Positions 34,051 through 44,666 of a stretch of DNA of 64,000 nt are shown here, piece by piece (position 1 is the first letter of the stretch; every line of letters begins with the position of its first letter). The notes under the pieces are model-generated. The model was not told the DNA's origin. It ran no database searches and was given only the letters and a program-made list of their open reading frames with translations. Both the position numbers and the translations under genes were made by a program. This DNA is from G041200185 sp041200185 (GTDB lineage: Bacteria; Pseudomonadota; Alphaproteobacteria; BNTO01): positions 1,178,001 to 1,242,000 of the forward strand of contig CP165730.1 of assembly GCA_041200185.1 (NCBI GenBank). Direction: 5' to 3'.

Positions 34051-34545
34051 AGGTATTTCAAAGTTGTGCGTAAAAAGCCACTTTCTGAGCTTGAGGAAGA
34101 TGCATCGGGATTAAAGTCGAACATTAAGTTGTGGATTGAAACAAACGCCAAAGAAGGAGCTAGCTCAAATCAAGGGAGACCACAATCACGTCAGAGTGTC
34201 CCTTTGGGGCCTGAGACGCCAAAGTTGACTGTAATGATAGGCAAGAGTGCGAATATTCCAACCTTCCCGAAAGAATTAACAAAGATCCAAAACGTTGCAA
34301 CAACTCCTCAGGCCACAACCTCCACAGAAGACCCCTCCATGATGCTTCTCAACACAATTGCACAACAAAATGCCGCACAAGAAGCCAAAAAGCAAAGTTC
34401 GTTCTTTCTTTCTAACACACGGGAAGAATGGGTACTATATGAAGATTTCCCTCAAGAAGACCTAAAATTTGACTGGATGAAGGATTACACAAATGCAGAA
34501 TTCGATTTTAATTATATCGAGAATGATTTTAATGAACATTGGTAG
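34051..34545 (+). pseudogene. In-frame C-terminal continuation of the Myb-repeat gene
   Basis: About 164 codons in the same frame as 33595-34050, following the TAG. It starts RYFKVVRKK, which completes the recognition helix of the second Myb repeat, then continues as a Ser/Thr/Gln/Pro-rich segment and an acidic aromatic end (LKFDWMKDYTNAEFDFNY). The acidic aromatic tail resembles eukaryotic activation domains in composition only. Without readthrough this part needs an internal start (a GTG at 34066 is the first). Confidence 0.6.
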
Positions 34546-34883
34546 GTAATGAGCAAAAAATACATTTAAAAACATCTTCTATACCATAAAATTAATATTT
34601 ATTGATGGATTGAGCATAATAAGGACTTTCCAATATCTTATCCCTTTTCCTCATTTTGTCTCGACATCGGCAAGTCATTTTGTCCTCCTCCTGAACATAC
34701 ATGCTAGCGATAGAACTGAGATTAGTTTTGACTTTATAAGTTAAAAAATTAATTATATGTGTTATACAGGATCTATATATAAAGCAAATTTTGAAGTATT
34801 TTTGGAGTCTCAGGATCCTAACCTTGTGCTCGGATAACAGAAGGTGTTAAAATGAAGCGGGTGTGGAGGATTCTACGAATTTT
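34546..34883 (+). other. AT-rich spacer before the efflux genes
   Basis: No gene seen. It should contain the promoter of the efflux operon. No consensus -35/-10 pair could be fixed. A short frame from ATG 34852 overlaps the next start region and is probably meaningless. Confidence 0.3.
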
Positions 34884-36326
34884 ATGGCGGACGAAAAGGA
34901 TAAGACCCCCCAGGGTAAGAAGAGTGACTCTTCGGATCAGACGAAGGTTGTGGCGAAGAGGGCGGTGAGGCGACCAAAGAGAAGTACTGCGGCAAGGGTA
35001 GGAAAGGGTGTCGTTGTTATCGTGGGTCTTGCGACTGTCGGAGTTTTCCTCTACCGCGTTTCGCAGCCTCTTTTGTTAAGCCTTGCACGCCGCATCGTTC
35101 AGAGGGAAACGGCTGGAGAGGAAGAAACGCGTGGTCCCTCGGAAGTCGCTGTGGAGGCGGAACGAGTTGAGACGAAGGCCATGCCCCGGGTGATTAACAC
35201 CGTGGGGGAGTTAAGGGCGAATGCCGCTGTGGTGATTCATTCTGAGATTAATGGGCGTATTAAGGAAATTTGCTTTACAGAAGGAACAGAGGTCAAGGAG
35301 GGCGACCTTCTTCTCAAGTTCGATGATGAGCAGTTCCTGGCAGAGGTGCAGTCTTGTGAAGCTCAGTATCAGGCCGCCAAGGCTGAGTATGAGCGTTTCG
35401 AGAAAATGAGAGCGTCTGGGGCAGGAAGCGGCAAAGATTACGACAAGGCTAAGGCTGAGGTCAATGTTACACGCGCCAAGTTGCAGTCGGCTCAGGCTCA
35501 ACTGAAGAAGACAGAAATTCGCGCTCCGTTCAGCGGTGTGATTGGCTTGATTGATATCAGCCCGGGGTCTTATGTGCAGCCGAATCAAGAGATTGTGACA
35601 TTAGTGGACCAGACCCCCATTAAGGTGAGGTTTGGGATCCCTGGTAAGTTTGTTAATGATGTTGGCATTGGTCAGACCGTAGAATTGCGGGTTGATGCGT
35701 GCAAGGACCGAGTTTTTTACGGGTTGGTGGAAGCTGTAGATTCACACGTTGATCCGTCGACGAATAGCGTATCGGTCAGGGCGTCAATCCCCAATGAAGA
35801 CGGTACATTGAAATCGGGGTTGTTTGCTTCTGTTTCACTCGTTGTTGGTGAGCAAAATGCCATTACTGTGGATGAGGCGGCTGTTGAGCGTATGGGTGAA
35901 CAGGAATACGTCTGGGTTGTTGAGCGTGGTAAGGCACGTCGTGTCGGCGTTTTGACGGGAGCTCGAGCGCATGGGCGAGTTGAGGTTGTGGGGCTACGCG
36001 AGGGGCAGATCGTCGTCGTTGCTGGTCAGCTGCGGTTGACGGAAGGTCGTTGGGTTCGTGTGACAAACATGGAACTTGAGAAGAGCGAGATGGCTCCGGA
36101 ATCAGATGGGGTGGTCAGGTCTGGTAAAAAGGACGAGAAGAAAGAAAACAAATTGTCCAAGGGAAAGGATAAGAAAAATGAAAATAAAGAAAGAAAAGAG
36201 GAGAGTGACTATTCGAACAAGAAGGCTGGAGGAAGCGGCGAAGGCGGCGCCCAGCCACTGGACAGCCCCCAGCAGAGCATCCCTGGGCAAGTGGCGAAGT
36301 CCAAAGGCGCAAGGGCTCACCTATAA
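34884..36326 (+). CDS. RND efflux periplasmic adaptor (membrane fusion protein)
   Basis: A 480-residue HlyD/AcrA-type adaptor that bridges an RND pump and an outer-membrane channel. It has a basic N-terminal cytoplasmic segment, an uncleaved membrane helix (GVVVIVGLATVGVFLYRV), the lipoyl half-motifs (INGRIKEICFTEGTEVKEGD and IRAPFSGVIGLIDISPGSYV), a coiled-coil hairpin between them, and a beta-barrel domain (VKVRFGIPGKFVNDV). The last 80 residues are a Lys/Glu/Ser-rich extension absent from most relatives. ATG 34884 is chosen; GTG 34863 in frame is the alternative. It is followed by the pump gene 41 bases downstream. Confidence 0.92.
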   Translation: MADEKDKTPQGKKSDSSDQTKVVAKRAVRRPKRSTAARVGKGVVVIVGLATVGVFLYRVSQPLLLSLARRIVQRETAGEEETRGPSEVAVEAERVETKAMPRVINTVGELRANAAVVIHSEINGRIKEICFTEGTEVKEGDLLLKFDDEQFLAEVQSCEAQYQAAKAEYERFEKMRASGAGSGKDYDKAKAEVNVTRAKLQSAQAQLKKTEIRAPFSGVIGLIDISPGSYVQPNQEIVTLVDQTPIKVRFGIPGKFVNDVGIGQTVELRVDACKDRVFYGLVEAVDSHVDPSTNSVSVRASIPNEDGTLKSGLFASVSLVVGEQNAITVDEAAVERMGEQEYVWVVERGKARRVGVLTGARAHGRVEVVGLREGQIVVVAGQLRLTEGRWVRVTNMELEKSEMAPESDGVVRSGKKDEKKENKLSKGKDKKNENKERKEESDYSNKKAGGSGEGGAQPLDSPQQSIPGQVAKSKGARAHL

Positions 36327-36367
36327 ATCGGATGAAGAATGATAGTATTGGGTAACCTGGAGATATC

Positions 36368-39300
36368 ATGAGAGTATCGGAAGTTTGTATCGAAAGACCT
36401 GTTTTCGCGTGGGTGATGACCTTTGTGCTGATCCTTATTGGTGTGGTCTTAGGTAGACGACTGCCGTTGCGCCATCTTCCGGCCATTGAGCAACCTGCCG
36501 TAACTATCGAAACAACGATGCAGGGGGCGGCTCCTGAGATTGTTGAAGCGCAGATTACGAAGAAGCTGGAGGAGGCGTTTGCCGGAATCGAGGGAATTGA
36601 CTTCGTGTCTTCAACGAGCAATACAGACAGCAGCAGCATCACTATTGTGTTCCGAGAAGATCGAAACCTCAACGAAGCTGTCAATGATATTCGTGACCGT
36701 ATCAGCAAAGAACGCGATAACCTTCCGCGCGACGTCCGTGAGCCAGTGATTAGTAAAGCGCGGCACGATGAAGCGGCCATTATGAGCTTATCCTTTTGGA
36801 GTGACAAGTTGGAGCGTAATGAATTATTTGATTTTGTCTCGCAAGAAGTTCAAAAGGATTTCGAGTCAGTTCCTGGGGTTGGGCGTGTAGAGGTATTTGG
36901 TGATGGCCTTTTTGTTATGAATCTTTACATCGATCCTAAAAAGATGGCTTCATATGGAATCGCTGTGAATGATGTCATGAAAGCTATCCAAGGGCAGAAC
37001 CTTGAAAGACCTGGCGGAAGAATTATCAGTAAGAATAGGGAGTACCTCGTTACAACAGTTGCTAACTTGGAACGTCCCGAGCAGTTTGAGAACATGGTCA
37101 TTTTGTCGAAAAATGGGCATCTTGTTCGATTAAATGATATTGGTCGTGCAGAGATTAAATCTGCAAAAGCGAAAACACGGTCCTATTTTAACGGCCGGCG
37201 TGGTGTCAGTTTGACAATTACAAAACAGTCAAATGCCAATCCGATCAATGTGGCGCGAGCTGTAAAGAAAGAGTTGGAGAACTTAAAAGCCACTCGTTTA
37301 CCGGATGACGTCAAGGTGTTGGTCTCCTACGACAGTACGATGTTTGTCGAGAGATCGCTTAAGGAGGTTTATCGTACGATTTTCGAGGCCGTTATTTTGG
37401 TCACATTAGTCGTTCTTATTTTTCTAAGGTCCTTTAGGGCGGCGCTTATTCCTCTTGTGACAATTCCTGTGTCTCTGTTGGGAACGCTCACGTTTATGTA
37501 CCTCTTTGGCTTTAGCTTGAATACTTTTACGTTGTTAGCGTTTGTCTTGGCTGTTGGTTTGGTTGTCGATGACGCTATTGTCGTTTTGGAAAATGTTCAC
37601 CGCTTTATGGAACAAGGATGTACACGATTGCAAGCGGCAGTCCGAGGGATCCGGGAAGTTAGCTTTGCTGTAATTGCTATGACACTAACCTTAGCTGCAG
37701 TCTACACGCCTGTTTCCTTGGCAACGGGTATGACTGGCAAGCTCTTGTCAGAATTTGCTATCACGTTGGCTTGTTCGGTAATTTTGTCGGGGTTTGCGGC
37801 TCTGACCTTGTCGCCAATGATGTGTGCGCGAATTTTGTCTTTGCCTGAACAGGATGGAGTGTCTGGATCCAAGTTATCCCTGTCGCAAAAGTTTAACAAT
37901 TGGATTCCTGTGGAAAGAATGATGGCTTACCTTTCGGAGGGGTATGAGTCTTTACTCAACAAGGCTCTTAATCATCGTGTAGCTGTGGTTTCAGTTGCTT
38001 TGGTCTTTGCAGCTTTTGGGTATGCCGTGTTCAAGACACTGCCATCCCAGTTATTTCCAAAGGAGGATACGGGGTGGATCGTTCTCAAGGGGCACGCGCC
38101 GCAGTCAGCGACACTGGAGTACACAGAAAAGTATATCCAAGAGCTGGATTCGTTGATTGCGCCAATTCCCGAGATTGAATCAAGAGATATTAGTATTACC
38201 AACCCAACTTTTGAGGCGGTTATTACGATGAAGCCGCGGCAAAAGCGATCTTCGGACGAAGTAGCAAAAGACATTGCTGAGAGAATTAAGGATATAACGG
38301 GTATTGAGGTTCAGCAGATCCGCGCTGGGCGTAGTGGGGGTAGTGATGCCGAAGCAGAGGTATCATTTGTCGTTCGTGGTAATAAGTCGCATAAAGAACT
38401 TAGAGATTTAGCCCGTAGCATGGGGATTGAGTTTAGATCTTCTGGGTTGACTTCGCAGGTTTTGAGTGCGACTCAAAACGACACGGAGGACTATACGGTG
38501 ACGATTTTGCGCGACAAGGTTTTGAGTCTATTTATCGAGCCAGGAACGATTGCCGATACAATTGACGCGTTGATTCGTGGAAGGAAAGCGAATACTTTCA
38601 AGAAAGATAACAAGTTGTACGATGTGAAGATTGAAGTTGAAAATGAATCGCGTTCAACGCCAGAAGATATCTTAAATATCCACATAAAAGGAGGTGAGCG
38701 GGGCGATAAACTTATTCCTTTGTCTGAGCTTATCCAAATTACCCCACGATCTGGCCCGGTGGAAATTTATCACTACAACCGGACAAGGGCTGTGCAAGTG
38801 ACGGGAACTATGGCACCGAGGCACGGCATCCAGGAGGGCATCGAATTTATTGAAGATGCCAAAAAGCAGTTTTTGCCACGTGATGTCGTATTGGAATTTG
38901 TAGGAAACACCAAGAAGTTTCTCCAGGAAAATCGTGTGATGGGGATGGTTTTCGGCTTGGCGGTACTCTTCATCTATCTTGTTATGGCGGCGCAGTTTGA
39001 AAGTTGGATTGACCCCCTTATCATACTGTTTAGTGTTCCTCTTACCATCATCAGTGCCGTGTTAACGCTGGCAGTGATCAAGAATGGTAGCCTGAACTTG
39101 TATTCGAATATCGGTCTGATTACCTTGATTGGTTTGATTACTAAGCACGGTATTTTAATTGTAGACTTTGCGAACAAAGCTCAAGTACAGTCCGGCTTGG
39201 CTATTCGTCCCGCAGTGATTCAGGCAGCTTTGATCCGCCTTCGCCCTGTTATCATGACGACGCTAGCTATGGTCTTGGGGGCCTTGCCATTGGCTTTTGC

Positions 39301-39487
39301 GAGTGGTGCTGGAGCTGAAACTCGATGGCAATTGGGATGGACGATTGTGGGGGGTATGACGATGGGGACGGTCTTTACGCTGTTCATTGTGCCTGTGTTT
39401 TACACATTATTTTCTAGAGTTAAAAAACCTCTACTGTCGGTTGAAAGCGAGGTTTTAACAACAGGAGCTTCTGGTAGTAAGAAGTAG
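36368..39487 (+). CDS. RND efflux transporter, inner-membrane pump
   Basis: A 1039-residue AcrB/MexB-type proton-driven pump. Twelve membrane helices and two large periplasmic loops are expected. The proton-relay Asp pair is in VDDAIVVLENVHR (about 402), with the partner Lys region around helix 10 near GLITLIGLITKHGILIVDF. The N-terminus MRVSEVCIERPVFAWVMTF is typical of the class. Good GGAG before the ATG. It is paired with the adaptor just upstream; no outer-membrane TolC-type gene lies in the window. Substrate unknown, probably drugs, detergents or host antimicrobial compounds. Confidence 0.95.
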   Translation: MRVSEVCIERPVFAWVMTFVLILIGVVLGRRLPLRHLPAIEQPAVTIETTMQGAAPEIVEAQITKKLEEAFAGIEGIDFVSSTSNTDSSSITIVFREDRNLNEAVNDIRDRISKERDNLPRDVREPVISKARHDEAAIMSLSFWSDKLERNELFDFVSQEVQKDFESVPGVGRVEVFGDGLFVMNLYIDPKKMASYGIAVNDVMKAIQGQNLERPGGRIISKNREYLVTTVANLERPEQFENMVILSKNGHLVRLNDIGRAEIKSAKAKTRSYFNGRRGVSLTITKQSNANPINVARAVKKELENLKATRLPDDVKVLVSYDSTMFVERSLKEVYRTIFEAVILVTLVVLIFLRSFRAALIPLVTIPVSLLGTLTFMYLFGFSLNTFTLLAFVLAVGLVVDDAIVVLENVHRFMEQGCTRLQAAVRGIREVSFAVIAMTLTLAAVYTPVSLATGMTGKLLSEFAITLACSVILSGFAALTLSPMMCARILSLPEQDGVSGSKLSLSQKFNNWIPVERMMAYLSEGYESLLNKALNHRVAVVSVALVFAAFGYAVFKTLPSQLFPKEDTGWIVLKGHAPQSATLEYTEKYIQELDSLIAPIPEIESRDISITNPTFEAVITMKPRQKRSSDEVAKDIAERIKDITGIEVQQIRAGRSGGSDAEAEVSFVVRGNKSHKELRDLARSMGIEFRSSGLTSQVLSATQNDTEDYTVTILRDKVLSLFIEPGTIADTIDALIRGRKANTFKKDNKLYDVKIEVENESRSTPEDILNIHIKGGERGDKLIPLSELIQITPRSGPVEIYHYNRTRAVQVTGTMAPRHGIQEGIEFIEDAKKQFLPRDVVLEFVGNTKKFLQENRVMGMVFGLAVLFIYLVMAAQFESWIDPLIILFSVPLTIISAVLTLAVIKNGSLNLYSNIGLITLIGLITKHGILIVDFANKAQVQSGLAIRPAVIQAALIRLRPVIMTTLAMVLGALPLAFASGAGAETRWQLGWTIVGGMTMGTVFTLFIVPVFYTLFSRVKKPLLSVESEVLTTGASGSKK

Positions 39488-39528
39488 CCTTAATGTCGGT
39501 TTTTGTGAGGGAGTAGTAAGGAGGAAAA

Positions 39529-39966
39529 GTGGCTATTCAGCAAACATTGTCGATCATCAAACCCGATGCGACACGGCGGAATTTGACGGGTAAGATCAAT
39601 GCGAAGATTGAAGAAGTGGGGCTGACGATTATCGCGCAGAAGCGTATCCGTCTCACCAGACAGCAAGCGCAGGCTTTTTACGCTGTTCATTCCGAACGTT
39701 CTTTTTATGACGATCTCTGCAACAACATGGTTAAGGGGCCAGTAGTCGTCCAGGTTCTTGAGGGTGAGGATGCTATCCATCGATATCGTGAGGTGATGGG
39801 GGCAACGAATCCGAGCAACGCAGCTCCTGGAACTATCCGCTACGAGTTTGGCGAATCCATTGATTTCAACTCGGTTCATGGATCAGATTCACCAGAGACA
39901 GCTGCGAAGGAGATTGCTTTCTTTTTTAGCCAGATCGACTTTTGTCGATGGGAGACCTCTTGCTAG
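39529..39966 (+). CDS. ndk: Nucleoside diphosphate kinase
   Basis: A 145-residue kinase that equalises nucleoside triphosphate pools through a phosphohistidine. IIKPDATRRNLTGK and the active-site His in SVHGSDSPE (about 117) are intact. The start is GTG with AAGGAGG just upstream. The chain ends with the usual AAKEIAFFF helix and a short extra tail that overlaps the next gene by 19 bases. Confidence 0.96.
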   Translation: MAIQQTLSIIKPDATRRNLTGKINAKIEEVGLTIIAQKRIRLTRQQAQAFYAVHSERSFYDDLCNNMVKGPVVVQVLEGEDAIHRYREVMGATNPSNAAPGTIRYEFGESIDFNSVHGSDSPETAAKEIAFFFSQIDFCRWETSC

Positions 39967-40508
39967 CAGGAATTTTTACCGTCCCGAATCTGTTGACGAC
40001 GCTAAGGATTCTGGCGTCGCCTCTGGTTTTCTGTTGGGCCTTGGAGCAGCGTTATGTTGCCGTTGTGGGGCTTTTTTTTGTGGCAGGAATGAGTGATTGG
40101 CTTGATGGCTTTTGGGCTCGACACGCTCAGTGCGCCTCAGCCTTGGGCGCGTTTTTAGATCCTTTAGCGGATAAGCTTCTGACGTTCTTTTCTTACCTCA
40201 TGCTTTACAACGAATTCCCCAAGTTGTCCTTTTGTGTTATCGCTCGTGATGTCCTCATTGTTTTGGCGGTGGGGTTAGGCTTCCTTTTAAAACTCGACTT
40301 TAAAATGTCCCCTCTTTATATCAGCAAAGTAAATACGGGCTTTGTGCTACTTTTGCCGTTTGTTTGGCTGCTTGCGAAAGTGTTTCACGGGGAGTGGCTC
40401 TCTCCAATTCTGACAGTGTTGACATGGGTTATCTTCGTAACGCTAGTAGGGTCAATTTGTGCTTACTTGGGGGTATTTTGCAAAGCGTGTGTAGCCCGTT
40501 TTGGATAA
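39948..40508 (+). CDS. CDP-alcohol phosphatidyltransferase family enzyme
   Basis: A 186-residue inner-membrane enzyme of phospholipid synthesis. The catalytic signature is exact: D53-G54-x2-A57-R58-x8-G67-x3-D71-x3-D75 in the stretch from DGFWAR to DPLADK, giving the two-metal site. Several membrane helices are visible (GLFFVAGM, YVAVVGLFF, VLIVLAVGLGFLL and others). The length and TVPNLLTTLRILASPLVF start are close to phosphatidylglycerophosphate synthases and related cardiolipin synthases, so the exact substrate is not settled. It overlaps the end of ndk by 19 bases; ATG 39948 is preferred over the TTG at 39942. Confidence 0.88.
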   Translation: MGDLLLAGIFTVPNLLTTLRILASPLVFCWALEQRYVAVVGLFFVAGMSDWLDGFWARHAQCASALGAFLDPLADKLLTFFSYLMLYNEFPKLSFCVIARDVLIVLAVGLGFLLKLDFKMSPLYISKVNTGFVLLLPFVWLLAKVFHGEWLSPILTVLTWVIFVTLVGSICAYLGVFCKACVARFG

Positions 40509-40514
40509 GGCATT

Positions 40515-41612
40515 ATGATCGCGTCATTAAAGAGACTCTATCAAGATGAAGAAGTCTTCCGGGCAGCGATCCTCGTGGTCTTTGCGTTGGCTTGTGTGGT
40601 TGCCCTTTTGGCTAAATTTGCTGTTGTGATCTGGCCATTTTTGACGGCCATTATTCTTGCCTCTTTCTTCAATTCGTGGATTTCAAAGTTGCAGAGCATA
40701 GGCATTCCTCGAAGTGTTGGAGCGGGATTACTAGTGATTCTTTTTGTGACGATTGTTCTTCTTGGTGTTATTACTCTTTCTTTTTTCATTCAAAAACACT
40801 TTTTATACTACAGTTGCCATATTCATACTACGATCGCCTTTTTAGCAGACTGGATTCCTCAAAAGATCAACGACTTGTCGACGAGTTTACATCTGCCCTT
40901 TGAACTGAATGCTGAAAAGATTCGTGAGTACCTAGTCAATGGCCTCGGCAATTTATCAGAAATGATGTTTCATTATGCATCAACCTTGTATAAGGGAGCC
41001 AAATCTGTCGTTGGCTTTTTTTCCTTCCTCTTTTTCGTTCCCATCTTAACGTTTTATCTACTTAAGGATTGGCCAAAATTCGTTGAAAAAACGAGGGTTT
41101 GTTTGCCAGAGAGGATCCTATCATTCGCTGATTTTGCTTTGCCACGTGCAAGGCAAGCCCTGAAGAATCAGATTCATGGTCAGATAAAGGTGTGTTGTGT
41201 CGTTTTTTTGTTTTATAGTACCTGCTTGTTTTTTATCGGGTTAAAGCCTTATATATTTTTAGGTTTTTTGAGCGGGCTTCTTACTTTTATTCCGTTTATA
41301 GGAGTCTTTATTGCCTTTGTTGTGAGCTTCGCCGTGGCTATTAGCCAAGGACTGGGCCTGTTTTGCATCTTTAGCGTGGCAGTGCTGTATTTTGTGGGGT
41401 CCTCCATTGAATCGAACTTTCTGACGCCTCGTTGGGTTGGCGAAAAAATCGGTATGCACCCCGTTTGGATTTTCTTCGCCGTGTTGACAGTTCTCGCGTG
41501 GTTGGGAATGGCAGGAGCCTTTTTCGTCATGCCGTTAGCAGCACTCGTTTGGAGCCTTATACAAAGCACAATTCAATGGTTCCGAGAATACGAACTCAAC
41601 CCAGCTGGCTGA
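40515..41612 (+). CDS. AI-2E family transporter (PerM-like)
   Basis: A 365-residue inner-membrane protein of the AI-2E/PerM family with about eight membrane helices. VVIWPFLTAIILASFFNSW near the start, FVPILTFYLLKDWPKF in the middle and FIPFIGVFIAFVVSF with the final GMAGAFFVMPLAALVW helix are the family pattern. Substrates differ between members (autoinducer 2 or Na+/H+ antiport) and cannot be read from sequence. It follows the CDP-alcohol enzyme by seven bases. In many alphaproteobacteria this gene sits next to hda, which here is 10 kb away, so the block appears split. Confidence 0.88.
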   Translation: MIASLKRLYQDEEVFRAAILVVFALACVVALLAKFAVVIWPFLTAIILASFFNSWISKLQSIGIPRSVGAGLLVILFVTIVLLGVITLSFFIQKHFLYYSCHIHTTIAFLADWIPQKINDLSTSLHLPFELNAEKIREYLVNGLGNLSEMMFHYASTLYKGAKSVVGFFSFLFFVPILTFYLLKDWPKFVEKTRVCLPERILSFADFALPRARQALKNQIHGQIKVCCVVFLFYSTCLFFIGLKPYIFLGFLSGLLTFIPFIGVFIAFVVSFAVAISQGLGLFCIFSVAVLYFVGSSIESNFLTPRWVGEKIGMHPVWIFFAVLTVLAWLGMAGAFFVMPLAALVWSLIQSTIQWFREYELNPAG

Positions 41613-43456
41613 GGAAATGAAGGATGGACCATGAGAATAAAGGGAGACGTAGGGGAGCAGGAGGGATAAATCCAAGAGATTTTCGGAATGACAACACTTG
41701 CTGGACTTGTGGAAATAACCAACAACACTGGATGAGTTAAAGGCACGGTCATTGTAAGTAGATTCGATCAGGGGTATCGAGGATAACGACCTTAAAACGT
41801 CTTCGAATTAAGTTGTCTTTTACCATCTCGAAATAAATATCTGTATAATAAAAAAATGCGTAAGAAAAAACTTTGATAACCGAAAAAAGATAGTATTAAT
41901 TAGTGGGGACCTTTACTTTATAGTTAGTAATAAAATTAATAACCGAAGAGTTAATCTATGAACCCCTTTTTTTAACTATTGTAAAATAAGCATTCCGATG
42001 AGATTTGCAACTAATATTAGACACAGGTAGATCTTGGTATAGAGTGAGCGCGGTGACTCTCTCTTTGCGTATAACCGATAACCGGGCGCGGGAGTTATAT
42101 TAAACCCTTTGCGAAATATCTATAAGCCCAACGGATGTCCTTTTTCGGACAGCAATAAAAAAAGTTATCCCGGATAAAAGCACGGAAGAAAAGGAGAAGG
42201 AGTTTAAGATAGAGCGATTACGATCCTCGCTAAAGATTTGCAAAGCTGAGATTTCACAACAACATGTTCATGGGAAGTTCAGTGATAAAAAATTATATGG
42301 AGTTTTTGCTGACATTTTTAGAAAAAACTATCTTTAAAAGCTAATATTTTTGTCTGGAAATTATAATTTATTTTAAAATTCCAATTCTCCAGATTAGGAT
42401 GCGGGCGTAGAGGTAGGGATACACTGAACCATGAAACGCGTCGAGATTTATTTTCAGCAACAACAGCAGTATTTTTAACTAATAAAAATCTTTCCAATTT
42501 ATTAAAAGTATGGCTTGTTCAGTTCATTTTTGAAACCATAGATCATTGAAAGAACTTGAATAATTTTTTTAGAAACAGAAGTTATAAATGCGACGTTGAC
42601 CAATTGTCGAATAATAAATCATCACACAACTCGTCCGATGGTTGCGACTGATTTAGTTAGATTATCCAATAAATAAAGATTCAATAATACTAACAAACAA
42701 TATATTGTCTATTGATTTCAAATCCTTGTATCATCTAGCATCAGATATGCATAGTATGAATAAAAATCACTTCCCCATTTATCCAAATGATAAATTTCTT
42801 TTGAGTTTATATATAAACTTTTAGTCCACCTACAACTTGAAAAAAATACAAAAAAGATTCTCGAAGAATGTAAAAACATGCCCTTGAATATTTTTAGAGA
42901 TTTGGTACTTTCCTCTCATTTATAGTTTTTTGCTTCAATTATTCCTTGTGATGTGTCCTCAAACCAATGATCGTCCGATGGAAATCCCTATGCAGTGAGA
43001 TCGCTCGCCTTTATGAAGATGGTTTTGTCGGGAAGAGACATGGGCAACAATGTATCAATTTGGCGTCGGGAATCAATCAGGCTGAGTGATCAATATTAAA
43101 AAGCCCTCACGTTGTACTCGAGAAGAAACGTTAAATGTCTCCGTGACAGAAACGCTTCGCTATGCGGTGACTATCGGAGTTTCCTTCAAGGTTGCCGCCC
43201 CATTGAATCAGCGAATGACAAATCTGTTTTCACGGATTTATGGGGGGACATCGCCCCAATATACATTCTGTCACAGATGATAGCTTCTTGGCTTCGTTTG
43301 GTCGCCTATAACTCTTGAATTGAGCCCAATGTTGGCGTTTTCTGTAACTTCTTGCAGTCAACAAGATCAGTTTGCGCTCCTAGTTCGTGGGATCACCCTG
43401 CATTTATAGATTTATCCGAGCCGGACAGACTTGTAGAACATAAACAGCGATAAAGG

Positions 43457-43872
43457 TCACCTGAGCATATCGAGAGATTGACTGTAACACTGGTTCGTCG
43501 ATGCAATCGGGCTAGAGAGCACCTTAAACTCGATTTGTGCAGTCTTTTTTAATGTACGTAAAGAGCTCATCCATCTTGCAGACATCGATCGAAGGCTGAG
43601 GCTGTCTTCTCCTGTCAAACCTTCCAGTCGAATCCAACGGAGAATCATTGGGTTTCTCAACAGTTTTTCAGTAAATAACGTCAAAATACGAGTAAAATAC
43701 CTAACTCCAAAACCTTCAAGGTAAAAACATACAGCCTTTTCCTGTCGAATTCTGGATATTGGAACCGTCCATCTTTTTGTATCTGATGTCGACAATACAT
43801 TTTGCACAAAAATCTCTGCCGACCACCACAAAATCCATCCTTCAAAATGGGTCTCCCCCACAGCGACGACAA
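43457..43872 (-). mobile_element. IS1-like transposase relic
   Basis: Two overlapping minus-strand frames join into a zinc-ribbon plus HTH transposase start. The first frame has LWGRPILKDGFCGG and RQRFLCKMYCRHQIQ, a damaged zinc ribbon with two of four Cys. The second continues EKAVCFYLEGFGVRYFTRIL, the typical HTH of IS1-type transposases. No catalytic domain can be followed beyond this. The frame change lies near 43745. Confidence 0.6.
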
Positions 43873-44645
43873 TTCACGAAAAGGCTTTTCCGTTAAACAT
43901 TTTTCTCTGAGTAATTTATTGCAAATCTATAAATGCGGAGGAAAATGCGGAGGAATCCCCCGTTCGTTATGTGTTCCATTGCTTTGTTTTTCCGTATGGT
44001 CGGTTCATCTCATTTTGTCATTCTTGGTGTTTTTTTTGTTGGGCAAGTTGCCGTTCGTCATAGTTTCCCTCTGAATTTTGTTTTGTTGCCGAGGATCTTA
44101 ATGCATTTTAACTAAGCCAAGATATTCCTGTACGTAGCCCTATAATTGCCTGTTATTTTCGCTTTTCGACATCGTCTCGTACAGAGACTCAGATGGATTG
44201 GGCGTTCTATCTGTCGATTTTTGTTGATTGTAAAAGATTGGAGTTTATTGAATCCTTATTCGTAAATTAATTCGTTGCTGCGATTTGCTCAAAGATAGAG
44301 TTACTGTCCACATATGATGCTATTGTGGGCCCTATTTTCGCTGTCGTCAAAGGCCTTTAACTTCTGCTTTTCCAATACCGTTTACAGATCATATATCGAT
44401 TTACGCCAATATTAGGTGTTTGACTCGCGCTCGAAAATTTTAACATATAACTATTCGATTTTCGGACTTGGCAAATTTCATACTTGTTAAATAATAGTCA
44501 ATCTTGTTCAATCTTCAATCCAGTCAATCGATTTAATTTTATCAAAATTTATGTAAAAGACTTCCAGTTATTCTTTTTGATTAAGTTTCCATCATACAGC
44601 TTGGATTCACCAAAAACGTTACTAAAAAAGATTTTTTTACCTTTT

Positions 44646-44666
44646 GATTGCGTGTCGAACGCAATC
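44646..44666. promoter_or_regulatory. Inverted repeat upstream of the sigma-factor promoter
   Basis: GATTGCGT and ACGCAATC, a perfect 8-base repeat with a 5-base spacer, 18 bases upstream of the -35 of the next gene. It may be an activator or repressor site, or the end of an older transcript. Confidence 0.45.

Noticed and set aside
42960..43320. Plus-strand phrase EIARLYEDGFVGK suggesting a resolvase or transposase helix
   Set aside because: Only one short helix is readable and no flanking domain was found; too little for a call.
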